From: Saccoglossus kowalevskii
Lineage: Eukaryota; Hemichordata; Enteropneusta; Harrimaniidae
Direction of reading: 5' to 3'
DNA: 54,022 bases
NCBI RefSeq assembly: GCF_000003605.2
Contig: NW_003122160.1
Location: 1-54,022, forward strand
Both the position numbers and the translations under genes were made by a program. Below, in pieces: positions 39,840 through 52,010 of the stretch; position 1 is the stretch's first letter, and each line of letters opens with the position of its first letter. The notes below the pieces were generated by a model. It was not told the origin of the DNA. It searched no databases and worked only from the letters and a program-made list of their open reading frames with translations.

Positions 39840-41870
39840 AACAAGTGATGTTATATGTCACTCCGTTACCTATGGCAACAAAACAATATCAGGGCCCACA
39901 TAACAAGTGATGTAATATGTCCCTTCGTTACCTATGGCAACAACAAAATATCAGGGTCCACACAACATGTGATGTTATATGTCACCTCGTTACCTATGGC
40001 AACAAAACAATATCAGGGTCCACACAACAAGTGATGTTATATGTCACTTCGTTACCTATGGCAACAAAACAATATCAGGGTCCACACAACAAGTGATGTT
40101 ATATGTCACTTCGTTACCCATGGCAACAACAAAATATCAGGGTCCACTCAACATGTGATGTTATATGTCACTTCGTTACCTATGGCAACAAAACAATATC
40201 AGGGCCCACATAACAAGTGATGTTATATGTCCCTTCGTTACATATGGCAACAACAAAATATCAGGGTCCACACAACATGTGATGTTATATGTCACTTCGT
40301 TACCTATGGCAATAAAACAATATCAGGGTCCACACAACATGTGATGTTATATGTCAGTCCGTTACCTATGGCAACAAAACAATATCAGGGTCCACACAAC
40401 AAGTGATGTTATATGTCACTTCGTTACCTATGGCAACAAAACAATATCAGGGTCCACACAACAAGTGATGTTATATGTCACTTCGTTACCTATGGCAACA
40501 AAACAATATCAGGGTCCACACACAACAAGTGATGTTATATGTCACTTCGTTACCTATGGCAACAAAACAATATCAGGGTCAACACAACAAGTGATGTTAT
40601 ATGTCACCTCGTTATCTATGGCAACAAAACAATATCAGGGTCCACACAACAAGTGATGTTATATGTCACCTCGTTACCTATGGCAACAAAACAATATCAG
40701 GGTCCACACAACAAGTGATGTTATATGTCACTTCGTTACCTATGGCAACAAAACAATATCAGGGTCCACACACAACAAGTGATGTTATATGTCACTTCGT
40801 TACCTATGGCAACAAAACAATATCAGGGTCAACACAACAAGTGATGTTATATGTCACTTCGTTACCTATGGCAACAAAACAATATCAGGGTCCACACAAC
40901 AAGTGATGTTATATGTCACTTCGTTACCTATGGCAACAAAACAATATCAGGGTCCACACAACAAGTGATGTTATATGTCACTTCGTTACCTATGGCAACA
41001 AAACAATATCAGGGTCCACACAACAAGTGATGTTATATGTCACTTCGTTACCTATGGCAACAAAACAATATCAGGGTCCACACAACAAGTGATGTTATAT
41101 GTCACTTCGTTACCTATGGCAACAAAACAATATCAGGGTCAACACAACAAGTGATGTTATATGTCACTCCGTTACCTATGGCAACAAAACAATATCAGGG
41201 CCCACATAACAAGTGATGTAATATGTCCCTTCGTTACCTATGGCAACAACAAAATATCAGGGTCCACACAACATGTGATGTTATATGTCACCTCGTTACC
41301 TATGGCAACAAAACAATATCAGGGTCCACACAACAAGTGATGTTATATGTCACTTCGTTACCTATGGCAACAAAACAATATCAGGGTCCACACAACAAGT
41401 GATGTTATATGTCACTTCGTTACCCATGGCAACAACAAAATATCAGGGTCCACACAACATGTGATGTTATATGTCACTTCGTTACCTATGGCAACAAAAC
41501 AATATCAGGGCCCACATAACAAGTGATGTTATATGTCCCTTCGTTACCTATGGCAACAAAACAATATCAGGGTCCACACAACATGTGACGTTATATGTCA
41601 GTCCGTTACCTATGGCAACAAAACAATATCAGGGTCCACACAACAAGTGATGTTATATGTCACTTCGTTACCTATGGCAACAAAACAATATCAGGGTCCA
41701 CACAACAAGTGATGTTATATGTCACTTCGTTACCTATGGCAACAAAACAATATCAGGGTCCACACACAACAAGTGATGTTATATGTCACTTCGTTACCTA
41801 TGGCAACAAAACAATATCAGGGTCAACACAACAAGTGATGTTATATGTCACCTCGTTACCTATGGCAACA
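39840..41870. repeat. Two adjacent copies of a block of about 21 monomers
   Basis: GGGCCCACATAAC units at 39893 and 40202 match 41199 and 41508 (offset 1306). CAGTCCG at 40351 matches 41595 (offset 1244), so one monomer was lost between these markers in the second copy. A diverged third copy lies at about 23760-24300 (TTACCCATGG near 24058, 40118 and 41422). Confidence 0.78.
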
Positions 41871-42879
41871 AAACAATATCAGGGTCCACACAACAAGTGA
41901 TGTTATATGTCACCTCGTTACCTATGGCAACAAAACAATATCAGGGTCCACACAACAAGTGATGTTATATGTCCCTTCGTTACCTATGGCAACAAAACAA
42001 TATCAGGGTCCACACAACACGTGATGTTATATGTCACTTCGTTACCTATGGCAACAAAACAATATCAGGGTCCACACAACAAGTGATGTTATATGTCACT
42101 TCGTTACCTATGGCAACAACACAATATCAGGGTCCACACAACATGTGATGTTGTATGTCACTTCGTTACCTATGGCAACAAAACAATATCAGGGCCCACA
42201 TAACAAGTGATGTAATATGTCCCTTCGTTACCTATGGCAACAACAAAATATCAGGGTCCACACAACATGTGATGTTATATGTCACTTCGTTACCTATGGC
42301 AACAAAACAATATCAGGGTCCACACAACATGTGATGTTATATGTCACTCCGTTACCTATGGCAACAAAACAATATCAGGGTCCACACAACATGTGATGTT
42401 ATATGTCACTTCGTTACCTATGGCAACAAAACAATATCAGGGTCCACACAACAAGTGATGTTATATGTCACTTCGTTACCTATGGCAACAAAACAATATC
42501 AGGGTCCACACAACAAGTGATGTTATATGTCCCTTCGTTACCTATGGCAACAAAACAATATCAGGGTCCACATAACAAGTGATGTTATATGTCCCTTCGT
42601 TACATATGGCAACAACAAAATATCAGGGTCCACACAACATGTGATGTTATATGTCACTTCGTTACCTATGGCAACAAAACAATATCAGGGTCCACACAAC
42701 ATGTGATGTTATATGTCAGTCCGTTACCTATGGCAACACAACAATATCAGGGTCCACACAACAAGTGATGTTATATGTCACTTCGTTACCTATGGCAACA
42801 AAACAATATCAGGGTCCACACAACAAGTGATGTTATATGTCACTTCGTTACCTATGGCAACAAAACAATATCAGGGTCC

Positions 42880-44110
42880 ACACAACAAGTGATGTTATAT
42901 GTCACTTCGTTACCTATGGCAACAAAACAATAATAGGGTCCACACAACAAGTGATGTAATATGTCACCTCGTTACCTATGGCAACAAAACAATATCAGGG
43001 TCCACACAACAAGTGATGTTATATGTCACTTCGTTACCTATGGCAACAAAACAATATCAGGGTCCACAAAACAAGTGATGTAATATGTCCCTTCGTTACC
43101 TATGGCAACAACAAAATATCAGGGTCCACACAACATGTGATGTTATATGTCACTTCGTTACCTATGGCAACAAAACAATATCAGAGTCCACACAACATGT
43201 GATGTTATATGTCACTCCGTTACCTATGGCAACACAACAATATCAGGGTCCACACAACATGTGATGTTATATGTCACTTCGTTACCTATGGCAACAAAAC
43301 AATATCAGGTTCCACACAACATGTGATGTTATATGTCACTCCGTTACCTATGGCAACACAACAATATCAGGGTCCACACAACAAGTGATGTTATATGTCA
43401 CTTCGTTACCTATGGCAACAAAACAATATCAGGGTCCACACAACAAGTGATGTTATATGTCACTTCGTTACCTATGGCAACAAAACAATATCAGGGTCCA
43501 CACAACAAGTGATGTTATATGTCACTTCGTTACCTATGGCAACAAAACAATAATAGGGTCCACACAACAAGTGATGTAATATGTCACCTCGTTACCTATG
43601 GCAACAAAACAATATCAGGGTCCACACAACAAGTGATGTTATATGTCACTTCGTTACCTATGGCAACAAAACAATATCAGGGTCCACAAAACAAGTGATG
43701 TAATATGTCCCTTCGTTACCTATGGCAACAACAAAATATCAGGGTCCACACAACATGTGATGTTATATGTCACTTCGTTACCTATGGCAACAAAACAATA
43801 TCATAGTCCACACAACATGTGATGTTATATGTCACTCCGTTACCTATGGCAACACAACAATATCAGGGTCCACACAACATGTGATGTTATATGTCACTTC
43901 GTTACCTATGGCAACAAAACAATATCAGGTTCCACACAACATGTGATGTTATATGTCACTCCGTTACCTATGGCAACACAACAATATCAGGGTCCACACA
44001 ACAAGTGATGTTATATGTCACTTCGTTACCTATGGCAACAAAACAATATCAGGGTCCACACAACAAGTGATGTTATATGTCACTTCGTTACCTATGGCAA
44101 CAAAACAATA
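42880..44110. repeat. 620-bp (10-monomer) tandem duplication
   Basis: TAATAGGG at 42931 and 43551, and CAGGTTCC 620 bp apart near 43309 and 43929, define two adjacent 10-monomer copies. The second copy has a private CATAGTCC near 43804. The exact multiple of 62 fits unequal exchange in register. Confidence 0.85.
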
Positions 44111-45140
44111 TCAGGGTCCACTTAACAAGTGATGTAATATGTCACTTCGTTACCTATGGCAACAACAAAATATCAGGGTCCACACAACATGTGATGTTAT
44201 ATGTCACTTCGTTACCTATGGCAACAAAACAATATCAGGGTCCACACAACATGTGATGTTATATGTCACTTCGTTACCTATGGCAACACAACAATATCAG
44301 GGTCCACACAACAAGTGATGTTATATGTCACTTCGTTACCTATGGCAACAAAACAATATCAGGGTCCACACAACATGTGATGTTATATGTCACTCCGTTA
44401 CCTATGGCAACACAACAATATCAGGCTCCACACAACAAGTGATGTTATATGTCACTTCGTTACCTATGGCAACAATACAATATCAGGGTCCACACAACAT
44501 GTGATGTTATATGTCACTTCGTTACCTATGGCAACAAAACAATATCAGGGTCCACACTACATGTGATGTTATATGTCAGTCCGTTATCTATGGCAACAAA
44601 ACAATATCAGGGTCCACACAACATGTGATGTTATATGTCACTTCGTTACCTATGGCAACAAAAGAATATCAGGGTCCACACAACAAGTGATGTTATATGT
44701 CACTTCGCTACCTATTGCAACAAAACAATATCAGGGTCCACACAACAAGTGATGTTATATGTCACTTCGTTACCTATGGCAACAAAACAATATCAGGGTC
44801 CACACAACAAGTGATGTTATATGTCACTTCGTTACCTATGGCAACAAAACAATATCAGGGTCCACACAACAAGTGATGTAATATGTCACCTCGTTACCTA
44901 TGGCAACAAAACAATATCAGGGTCCACACAACAAGTGATGTTATATGTCACTTCGTTACCTATGGCAACAAAACAATATCAGGGTCCACAAAACAAGTGA
45001 TGTAATATGTCCCTTCGTTACCTATGGCAACAACAAAATATCAGGGTCCACACAACATGTGATGTTATATGTCACTTCGTTACCTATGGCAACAAAACAA
45101 TATCAGGGTCCACACAACATGTGATGTTATATGTCACTCC
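43540..45140. repeat. Third copy of the 13150-14750 block
   Basis: Contains CAGGCTCC at 44421 and CGCTACC at 44701, matching 11361 and 11641 at an offset of 33060. Its 5' part overlaps the 620-bp tandem duplication at 42880-44110, so two amplification events are superimposed here. Confidence 0.87.
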
Positions 45141-45959
45141 GTTACCTATGGCAACACAACAATATCAGGGTCCACACAACATGTGATGTTATATGTCACT
45201 TCGTTACCTATGGCAACAAAACAATATCAGGGTCCACACAACATGTGATGTTATATGTCTCTCCGTTACCTATGGCAACACAACAATATCAGGGTCCACA
45301 CAACAAGTGATGTTATATGTCACTTCGTTACCTATGGCAACAAAACAATATCAGGGTCCACACAACATGTGATGTTATATGTCACTCCGTTACCTATGGC
45401 AACACAACAATATCAGGGTCCACACAACAAGTGATGTTATATGTCACTTCGTTACCTATGGCAACAAAAGAATATCAGGGTCCACACAACATGTGATGTT
45501 ATATGTCACTTCGTTACCTATGGCAACAAAACAATATCAGGGTCCACACAACATGTGATGTTATATGTCAGTCCGTTGCCTATGGCAACAAAACAATATC
45601 AGGGTCCACACAACATGTGATGTTATATGTGACTTCGTTACCTATGGCAACAAAACAATATCAGGGTCCACACAACAAGTGATGTTATATGTCACTTCGT
45701 TACCTATGGCAACAAAACAATATCAGGGTCCACACAACAAGTGATGTTATATGTCACTTCGTTACCTATGGCAACAAAACAATATCAGGGTCCACACAAC
45801 AAGTGATGTTATATGTCACTTCGTTACCTATGGCAACAAAACAATATCAGGGTCCACACAACAAGTGATGTTATATGTCACTTCGTTACCTATGGCAACA
45901 AAACAATATCAGGGTCCACACAACATGTGATATTATATGTCACTTCGTTACCTATGGCA

Positions 45960-46210
45960 ACAAAACATATCAGGTCCACACAACAAGTGATGTATATGTC
46001 ACTTCGTTACCTATGGCAACAAAACAATATCAGGTTCCACACAACAAGTGATGTATATGTCACTTCGTTACCTATGGCAACAAACAATATCAGGTCCACA
46101 CAACAAGTGATGTTATATGTCACTTCGTTACTATGGCAACAAAACAATATCAGGGTCCACACAACAAGTGATGTTATATGTCCTTTCGTTACTATGGCAA
46201 CAAACACAAT
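45960..46210. repeat. Degenerate short monomers inside type A domain 4
   Basis: Four or five consecutive units are shortened: ACATATCAGGTCC, two GATGTATATGTC units (one T lost), CAACAAACAAT with CAGGTCC, then two TTACTATGG units, and a CAACAAACACAAT form. The changes resemble those at 9545-9700 but come from different monomers. Flanks on both sides are regular consensus units. Confidence 0.75.
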
Positions 46211-48179
46211 ATCAGGGTCCACACAACATGTGATGTTATATGTCACTTCGTTACCTATGGCAACAAAACAATATCAGGGTCCACACAACAAGTGATGTTA
46301 TATGTCACTTCGTTACCTATGGCAACAAAACAATATCAGGGTCCACACAACAAGTGATGTTATATGTCACTTCGTTACCTATGGCAACAAAACAATATCA
46401 GGGTCCACACAACAAGTGATGTTATATGTCACTTCGTTACCTATGGCAACAAAACAATATCAGGGTCCACACAACAAGTGATGTTATATGTCACTTCGTT
46501 ACCTATGGCAACAAAACAATATCAGGGTCCACACAACAAGTGATGTTATATGTCACTTCGTTACCTATGGCAACAAAACAATATCAGGGTCCACACAACA
46601 TGTGATGTTATATGTCACTCCGTTACCTATGGCAACAAAACAATATCAGGGTCCACACAACATGTGATGTTATATGTCACTCCGTTACCTATGGCAACAC
46701 AACAATATCAGGGTCCACACAACAAGTGATGTTATATGTCACTCCGTTACCTATGGCAACAAAACAATATCAGGGTCCACACAACATGTGATGTTATATG
46801 TCACTTCGTTACCTATGGCAACAAAACAATATCAGGGTCCACACAACAAGTGATGTTATATGTCACTTCGTTACCTATGGCAACAAAACAATATCAGGGT
46901 CCACACAACATGTGATGTTATATGTCACTCCGTTACCTATGGCAACACAACATTATCAGGGTCCACACAACAAGTGATGTTATATGTCACTTCGTTACCT
47001 ATGGCAACAAAACAATATCAGGGTCCACACAACAAGTGATGTTATATGTCACTTCGTTACCTATGGCAACAAAACAATATCAGGGTCCACACAACAAGTG
47101 ATGTTATATGTCCCTTCGTTACCTATGGCAACAAAACAATATCAGGGTCCACACAACAAGTGATGTTATATGTCACTTCGTTACCTATGGCAACAAAACA
47201 ATATCAGGGTCCACACAACATGTGATGTTATATGTCACTTCGTAACCTATGGCAACAAAACAATATCAGGGTCCACACAACAAGTGATGTTATATGTCAC
47301 TTCGTTACCTATGGCAACAAAACAATATCAGGGTCCACACAACAAGTGATGTTATATGTCACTTCGTTACCTATGGCAACAAAACAATATCAGGGTCCAC
47401 ACAACAAGTGATGTTATATGTCACTTCGTTTTCTATGGCAACAAAACAATATCAGGGTCCACACAACAAGTGATGTTATATGTCACTTCGTTACCTATGG
47501 CAACAAAACAATATCAGGGTCCACACAACAAGTGATGTAATATGTCACCTCGTTACCTATGGCAACAAAACAATATCAGGGTCCACACAACAAGTGATGT
47601 TATATGTCACTTCGTTACCTATGGCAACAAAACAATATCAGGGTCCACAAAACAAGTGATGTAATATGTCCCTTCGTTACCTATGGCAACAACAAAATAT
47701 CAGGGTCCACACAATATGTGATGTTATATGTCACTTCGTTACCTATGGCAACAAAACAATATCAGGGTCCACACAACATGTGATGTTATATGTCACTCCG
47801 TTACCTATGGCAACAAAACAATATCAGGGTCCACACAACATGTGATGTTATATGTCACTCCGTTACCTATGGCAACACAACAATATCAGGGTCCACACAA
47901 CAAGTGATGTTATATGTCACTCCGTTACCTATGGCAACAAAACAATATCAGGGTCCACACAACAAGTGATGTTATATGTCACTTCGTTACCTATGGCAAC
48001 AAAACAATATCAGGGTCCACACAACAAGTGATGTTATATGTCACTTCGTTACTTATGGCAACAAAACAATATCAGGGTCCACACAACATGTGATGTTATA
48101 TGTCACTCCGTTACCTATGGCAACACAACATTATCAGGGTCCACACAACAAGTGATGTTATATGTCCCTTCGTTACCTA

Positions 48180-48300
48180 TGGCACAAACAATATCAGTCA
48201 CATACAAGTGATGTTATATGTCACTTCGTTACCTATGGCAACAAAACAATATCAGGGTCCACACAACAAGTGATGATATACGTCACTTCGTTACTATGAC
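48180..48300. repeat. Truncated monomer at the border of type A and type B
   Basis: One unit reads GGCACAAACAATATCAGTCA then CATACAAGTG, losing roughly 12 bases. Two units later TTACTATGAC lacks a C. Upstream is type A, downstream is type B with the GATGATATACGTC form shared with 50624. This is the largest single-unit deletion I noticed in the window and coincides with the change of subfamily. Confidence 0.75.
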
Positions 48301-49629
48301 AACAAAACAATATCAGGGTCCACTTAACAAGGGATGTTATATGTCACTCCGTTACCTATGGCAACAAAAAATATCAGGGTCCACACAACAAATGATGTTA
48401 TATGTCACCTCGTTACCTATGGCAACAAAACAATATCAGGGTCCACACAACATGTGATGTTATATGTCACTTCGTTACCTATGGCAACAAAACAATATCA
48501 GGGTCCACACAACAAGTGATGTTATATGTCACTTCGTTACCTATGGCAACAAAACAATATCAGGGTCCACACAACAAGTGATGTTATATGTCACTTCGTT
48601 ACCTATGGCAACACAACAATATCATGGTCCACACAACAAGTGATGTTATATGTCACTTCGTTACCTATGGCAAAAAAACAATATCAGGGTCCACACAACA
48701 AGGGATGTTATATGTCACTTCGTTACCTATGGCAACAAAACAATATCAGGGCCCACATAACAAGTGATGTTATATGTCACTCCGTTACCTATGGCAACAA
48801 AACAATATCAGGGTCCACACAACAAGTGATGTTATATGTCACTTCGTTACCTATGACAACAAAACAATATCAGGGTCCACACAACAAGTGATGTTATATG
48901 TCACTCCGTTACCTATGGCAACAAAACAATATCAGGGTCCACACAACATGTGATGTTATATGTCACTTCGTTACCTATGACAACAAAACAATATCAGGGT
49001 CCACACAACAAGTGATGTTATATGTCACTTAGTTACCTATGGCAACAAAACAATATCAGGGTCCACACAACAAGTGATGTTATATGTCACTTCGTTACCT
49101 ATGGCAACAAAACAATATCAGGGTCCACACAACAAGTGATGTTATATGTCACTCCGTTACCTATGGCAACAAAACAATATCAGGGTCCACACAACATGTG
49201 ATGTTATATGACACTTCGTTACCTATGGCAACAAAACAATATCAGGGTCCACACAACATGTGATGTTATATGTCACTCCGTTACCTATGGCAACAAAACA
49301 ATATCAGGGTCCACACAACATGTGATGTTATATGTCACTTCGTTACCTATGGCAACAAAACAATATCAGGGTCCACACAACATGTGATGTTATATGTCAC
49401 TCCGTTACCTATGGCAACAAAACAATATCAGGGTCCACACAACATGTGATGTTATATGTCACTTCGTTACCTATGGCAACAAAACAATATCAGGGTCCAC
49501 ACAACATGTGATGTTATATGTCACTTCGTTACCTATGGCAACAAAACAATATCAGGGTCCACACAACAAGTGATGTTATATGTCACTTCGTTACCTATGG
49601 CAACAAAACAATATCAGGGTCCACACAAC

Positions 49630-50470
49630 AAGTGATGTTATATGTCACTTCGTTACCTATGGCAACAAATCAATATCAGGGTCCACACAACAAGTGATGT
49701 TATATGTCACCTCGTTACCTATGGCAACAAAACAATATCAGAGTCCACACAACAAGTGATGTTATATGTCACCTCGTTACCTATGGCAACAAAACAATAT
49801 CAGGGTCCACACAGCAAGTGATGTTATATGTCACTTCGTTACCTATGGCAACAAAACAATATCAGGGTCCACACAACAAGTGATGTAATATGTCACTTCG
49901 TTACCTATGTCAACAAAACAATATCAGGGTCCACACAACAAGTGATGTTATATGTCACCTCGTTACCTATGGCAACAAAACAATATCAGGGTCCACACAA
50001 CAAGTGATGTTATATGTCACTTCGTTACCTATGGCAACAAAACAATATCAGGGCCCACATAACAAGTGATGTAATATGTCCCTTCGTTACCTATGGCAAA
50101 AAACAATATCAGGGTCCACGCAACAAGTGATGTTATATGTCACTCCGTTACCTATGACAACAAAACAATATCAGGGTCCACTTAACAAGGGATGTTATAT
50201 GTCACTTTGTTACCTATGGCAACAAAACAATATCAGGGTCCACACAACAAGTGATGTTATATGTCACTTCGTTACCTATGACAACAAAACAATATCAGGG
50301 TCCACACAACAAGTGATGTTATATGTCACTTCGTTACCTATGACAACAAAACAATATCAGGGTCCACACAACAAGTGATGTTATATGTCACCTCGTTACC
50401 TATGGCAACGAAACAATATCAGGGTCCACACAACAAGTGATGTTATATGTCACTTCGTTACCTATGACAA
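49630..50470. repeat. Duplicated block, partner 53103-53943
   Basis: Offset 3473 (56 monomers plus one base), checked at AAATCAATATC (49670/53143), CAGAGTCC (49742/53215), CACAGCAAG (49814/53287) and ACGAAAC (50410/53883). The second copy has ACGAAAC in two consecutive units, as at 3803 and 3865; the first has it once. Confidence 0.85.
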
Positions 50471-50508
50471 CAAAACAATATCAGGGTCCACACAACAAGT
50501 GATGTTAT

Positions 50509-52010
50509 ATGTCACTCCGTTACCTATGGCAACAAAACAATATCAGGGTCCACACAACATGTGATGTTATATGTCACTTCGTTACCTATGACAACAAAAC
50601 AATATCAGGGTCCACACAACAAGTGATGATATACGTCACTTCGTTACCTATGACAACAAAACAATATCAGGGTCCACTTAACAAGGGATGTTATATGTCA
50701 CTCCGTTACCTATGGCAACAAAAAAATATCAGGGTCCACACAACAAATGATGTTATATGTCACCTCGTTACCTATGGCAACAAAACAATATCAGGGTCCA
50801 CACAACATGTGATGTTATATGTCACTTCGTTACCTATGGCAACAAAACAATATCAGGGTCCACACAACAAGTGATGTTATATGTCACTTCGTTACCTATG
50901 GTAACAAAACAATATCAGGGTCCACACAACAAGTGATGTTATATGTCACTTCGTTACCTATGGCAACACAACAATATCATGGTCCACACAACAAGTGATG
51001 TTATATGTCACTTCGTTACCTATGGCAAAAAAACAATATCAGGGTCCACACAACAAGGGATGTTATATGTCACTTCGTTACCTATGGCAACAAAACAATA
51101 TCAGGGCCCACATAACAAGTGATGTTATATGTCACTCCGTTACCTATGGCAACAAAACAATATCAGGATCCACACAACAAGTGATGTTATATGTCACTTC
51201 GTTACCTATGGCAACAAAACAATATCAGGGTCCACATAACAAGTGATGTAATATGTCACTTCGTTACCTATGGCAAAAAAACAATATAAGGGTCCATACA
51301 ACAAGTGATGTTATATGTCACTTCGTTACCTATGGCAACAAAACAATATCAGGGTCCACACAACAAGTGATGTTATATGTCACTTCGTTACCTATGGCAA
51401 CAAAACAATATCAGGGTCCACACAACAAGTGATGTTATATGTCACTCCGTTACCTATGGCAACAAAACAATATCAGGGTCCTCACAACAAGTGATGATAT
51501 ATGTCACTTCGTTACCTATGGCAACAAAACAATATCAGGGTCCACACAACAAATGATGTTATATGTCACTTCGTTACCTATGGCAACACAACAATATCAG
51601 GGTCCACACAACAAGTGATGTTATATGTCACTTCGTTACCTATGGCAAAAAAACAATATCAGGGTCCACACAACAAGGGATGTTATATGTCACTTCGTTA
51701 CCTATGACAACAAAACAATATCAGGGCCCACATAACAAGTGATGTTATATGTCACTCCGTTACCTATGGCAACAAAACAATATCAGGGTCCACACAACAA
51801 GTGATGTTATATGTCACTTCGTTACCTATGGCAACAAAACAATATCAGGGTCCACACAACAAGTGATGTTATATGTCACTTCGTTACCTATGGCAATAAA
51901 ACAATATCAGGGTCCACACAACAAGTGATGTTATATGTCACTCCGTTACCTATGGCAACAAAACAATATCAGGGTCCACACAACATGTGATGTTATATGT
52001 CACTTCGTTA
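50509..52010. repeat. Copy of the 4150-5650 block
   Basis: Collinear with 4150-5650 with no net indel over about 1.5 kb. Private changes include GGTAAC near 50900, CAGGATCC near 51167 and GATGATATACG near 50624; the last is shared with 48271, so the 48.3 kb and 50.6 kb copies are closer to each other there than to the 4.2 kb copy. Confidence 0.85.

Larger units (their letters stand above)
36540..48180. repeat. Type A satellite domain 4
   Basis: About 188 monomers. The A6C and A28C/C30A haplotype recurs near 36838, 37706, 39318, 39943, 41247, 42241, 43109, 43730, 45029 and 47692. It holds local tandem duplications of 10 monomers (42931 and 43551), 14 monomers (37161 and 38029) and about 20-21 monomers (39893 and 41199). 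G21A and T54G are absent. A degenerate island lies at 45960-46210. No gene or unique sequence. Confidence 0.75.

Noticed and set aside
46007-46246. Reverse-strand open frames here and at 2555-2770 and 24045-24233
   Set aside because: They are the reverse complement of the satellite. They stay open only where unit indels or AACAACAAAAT units shift the normal stops, mainly in the degenerate areas.
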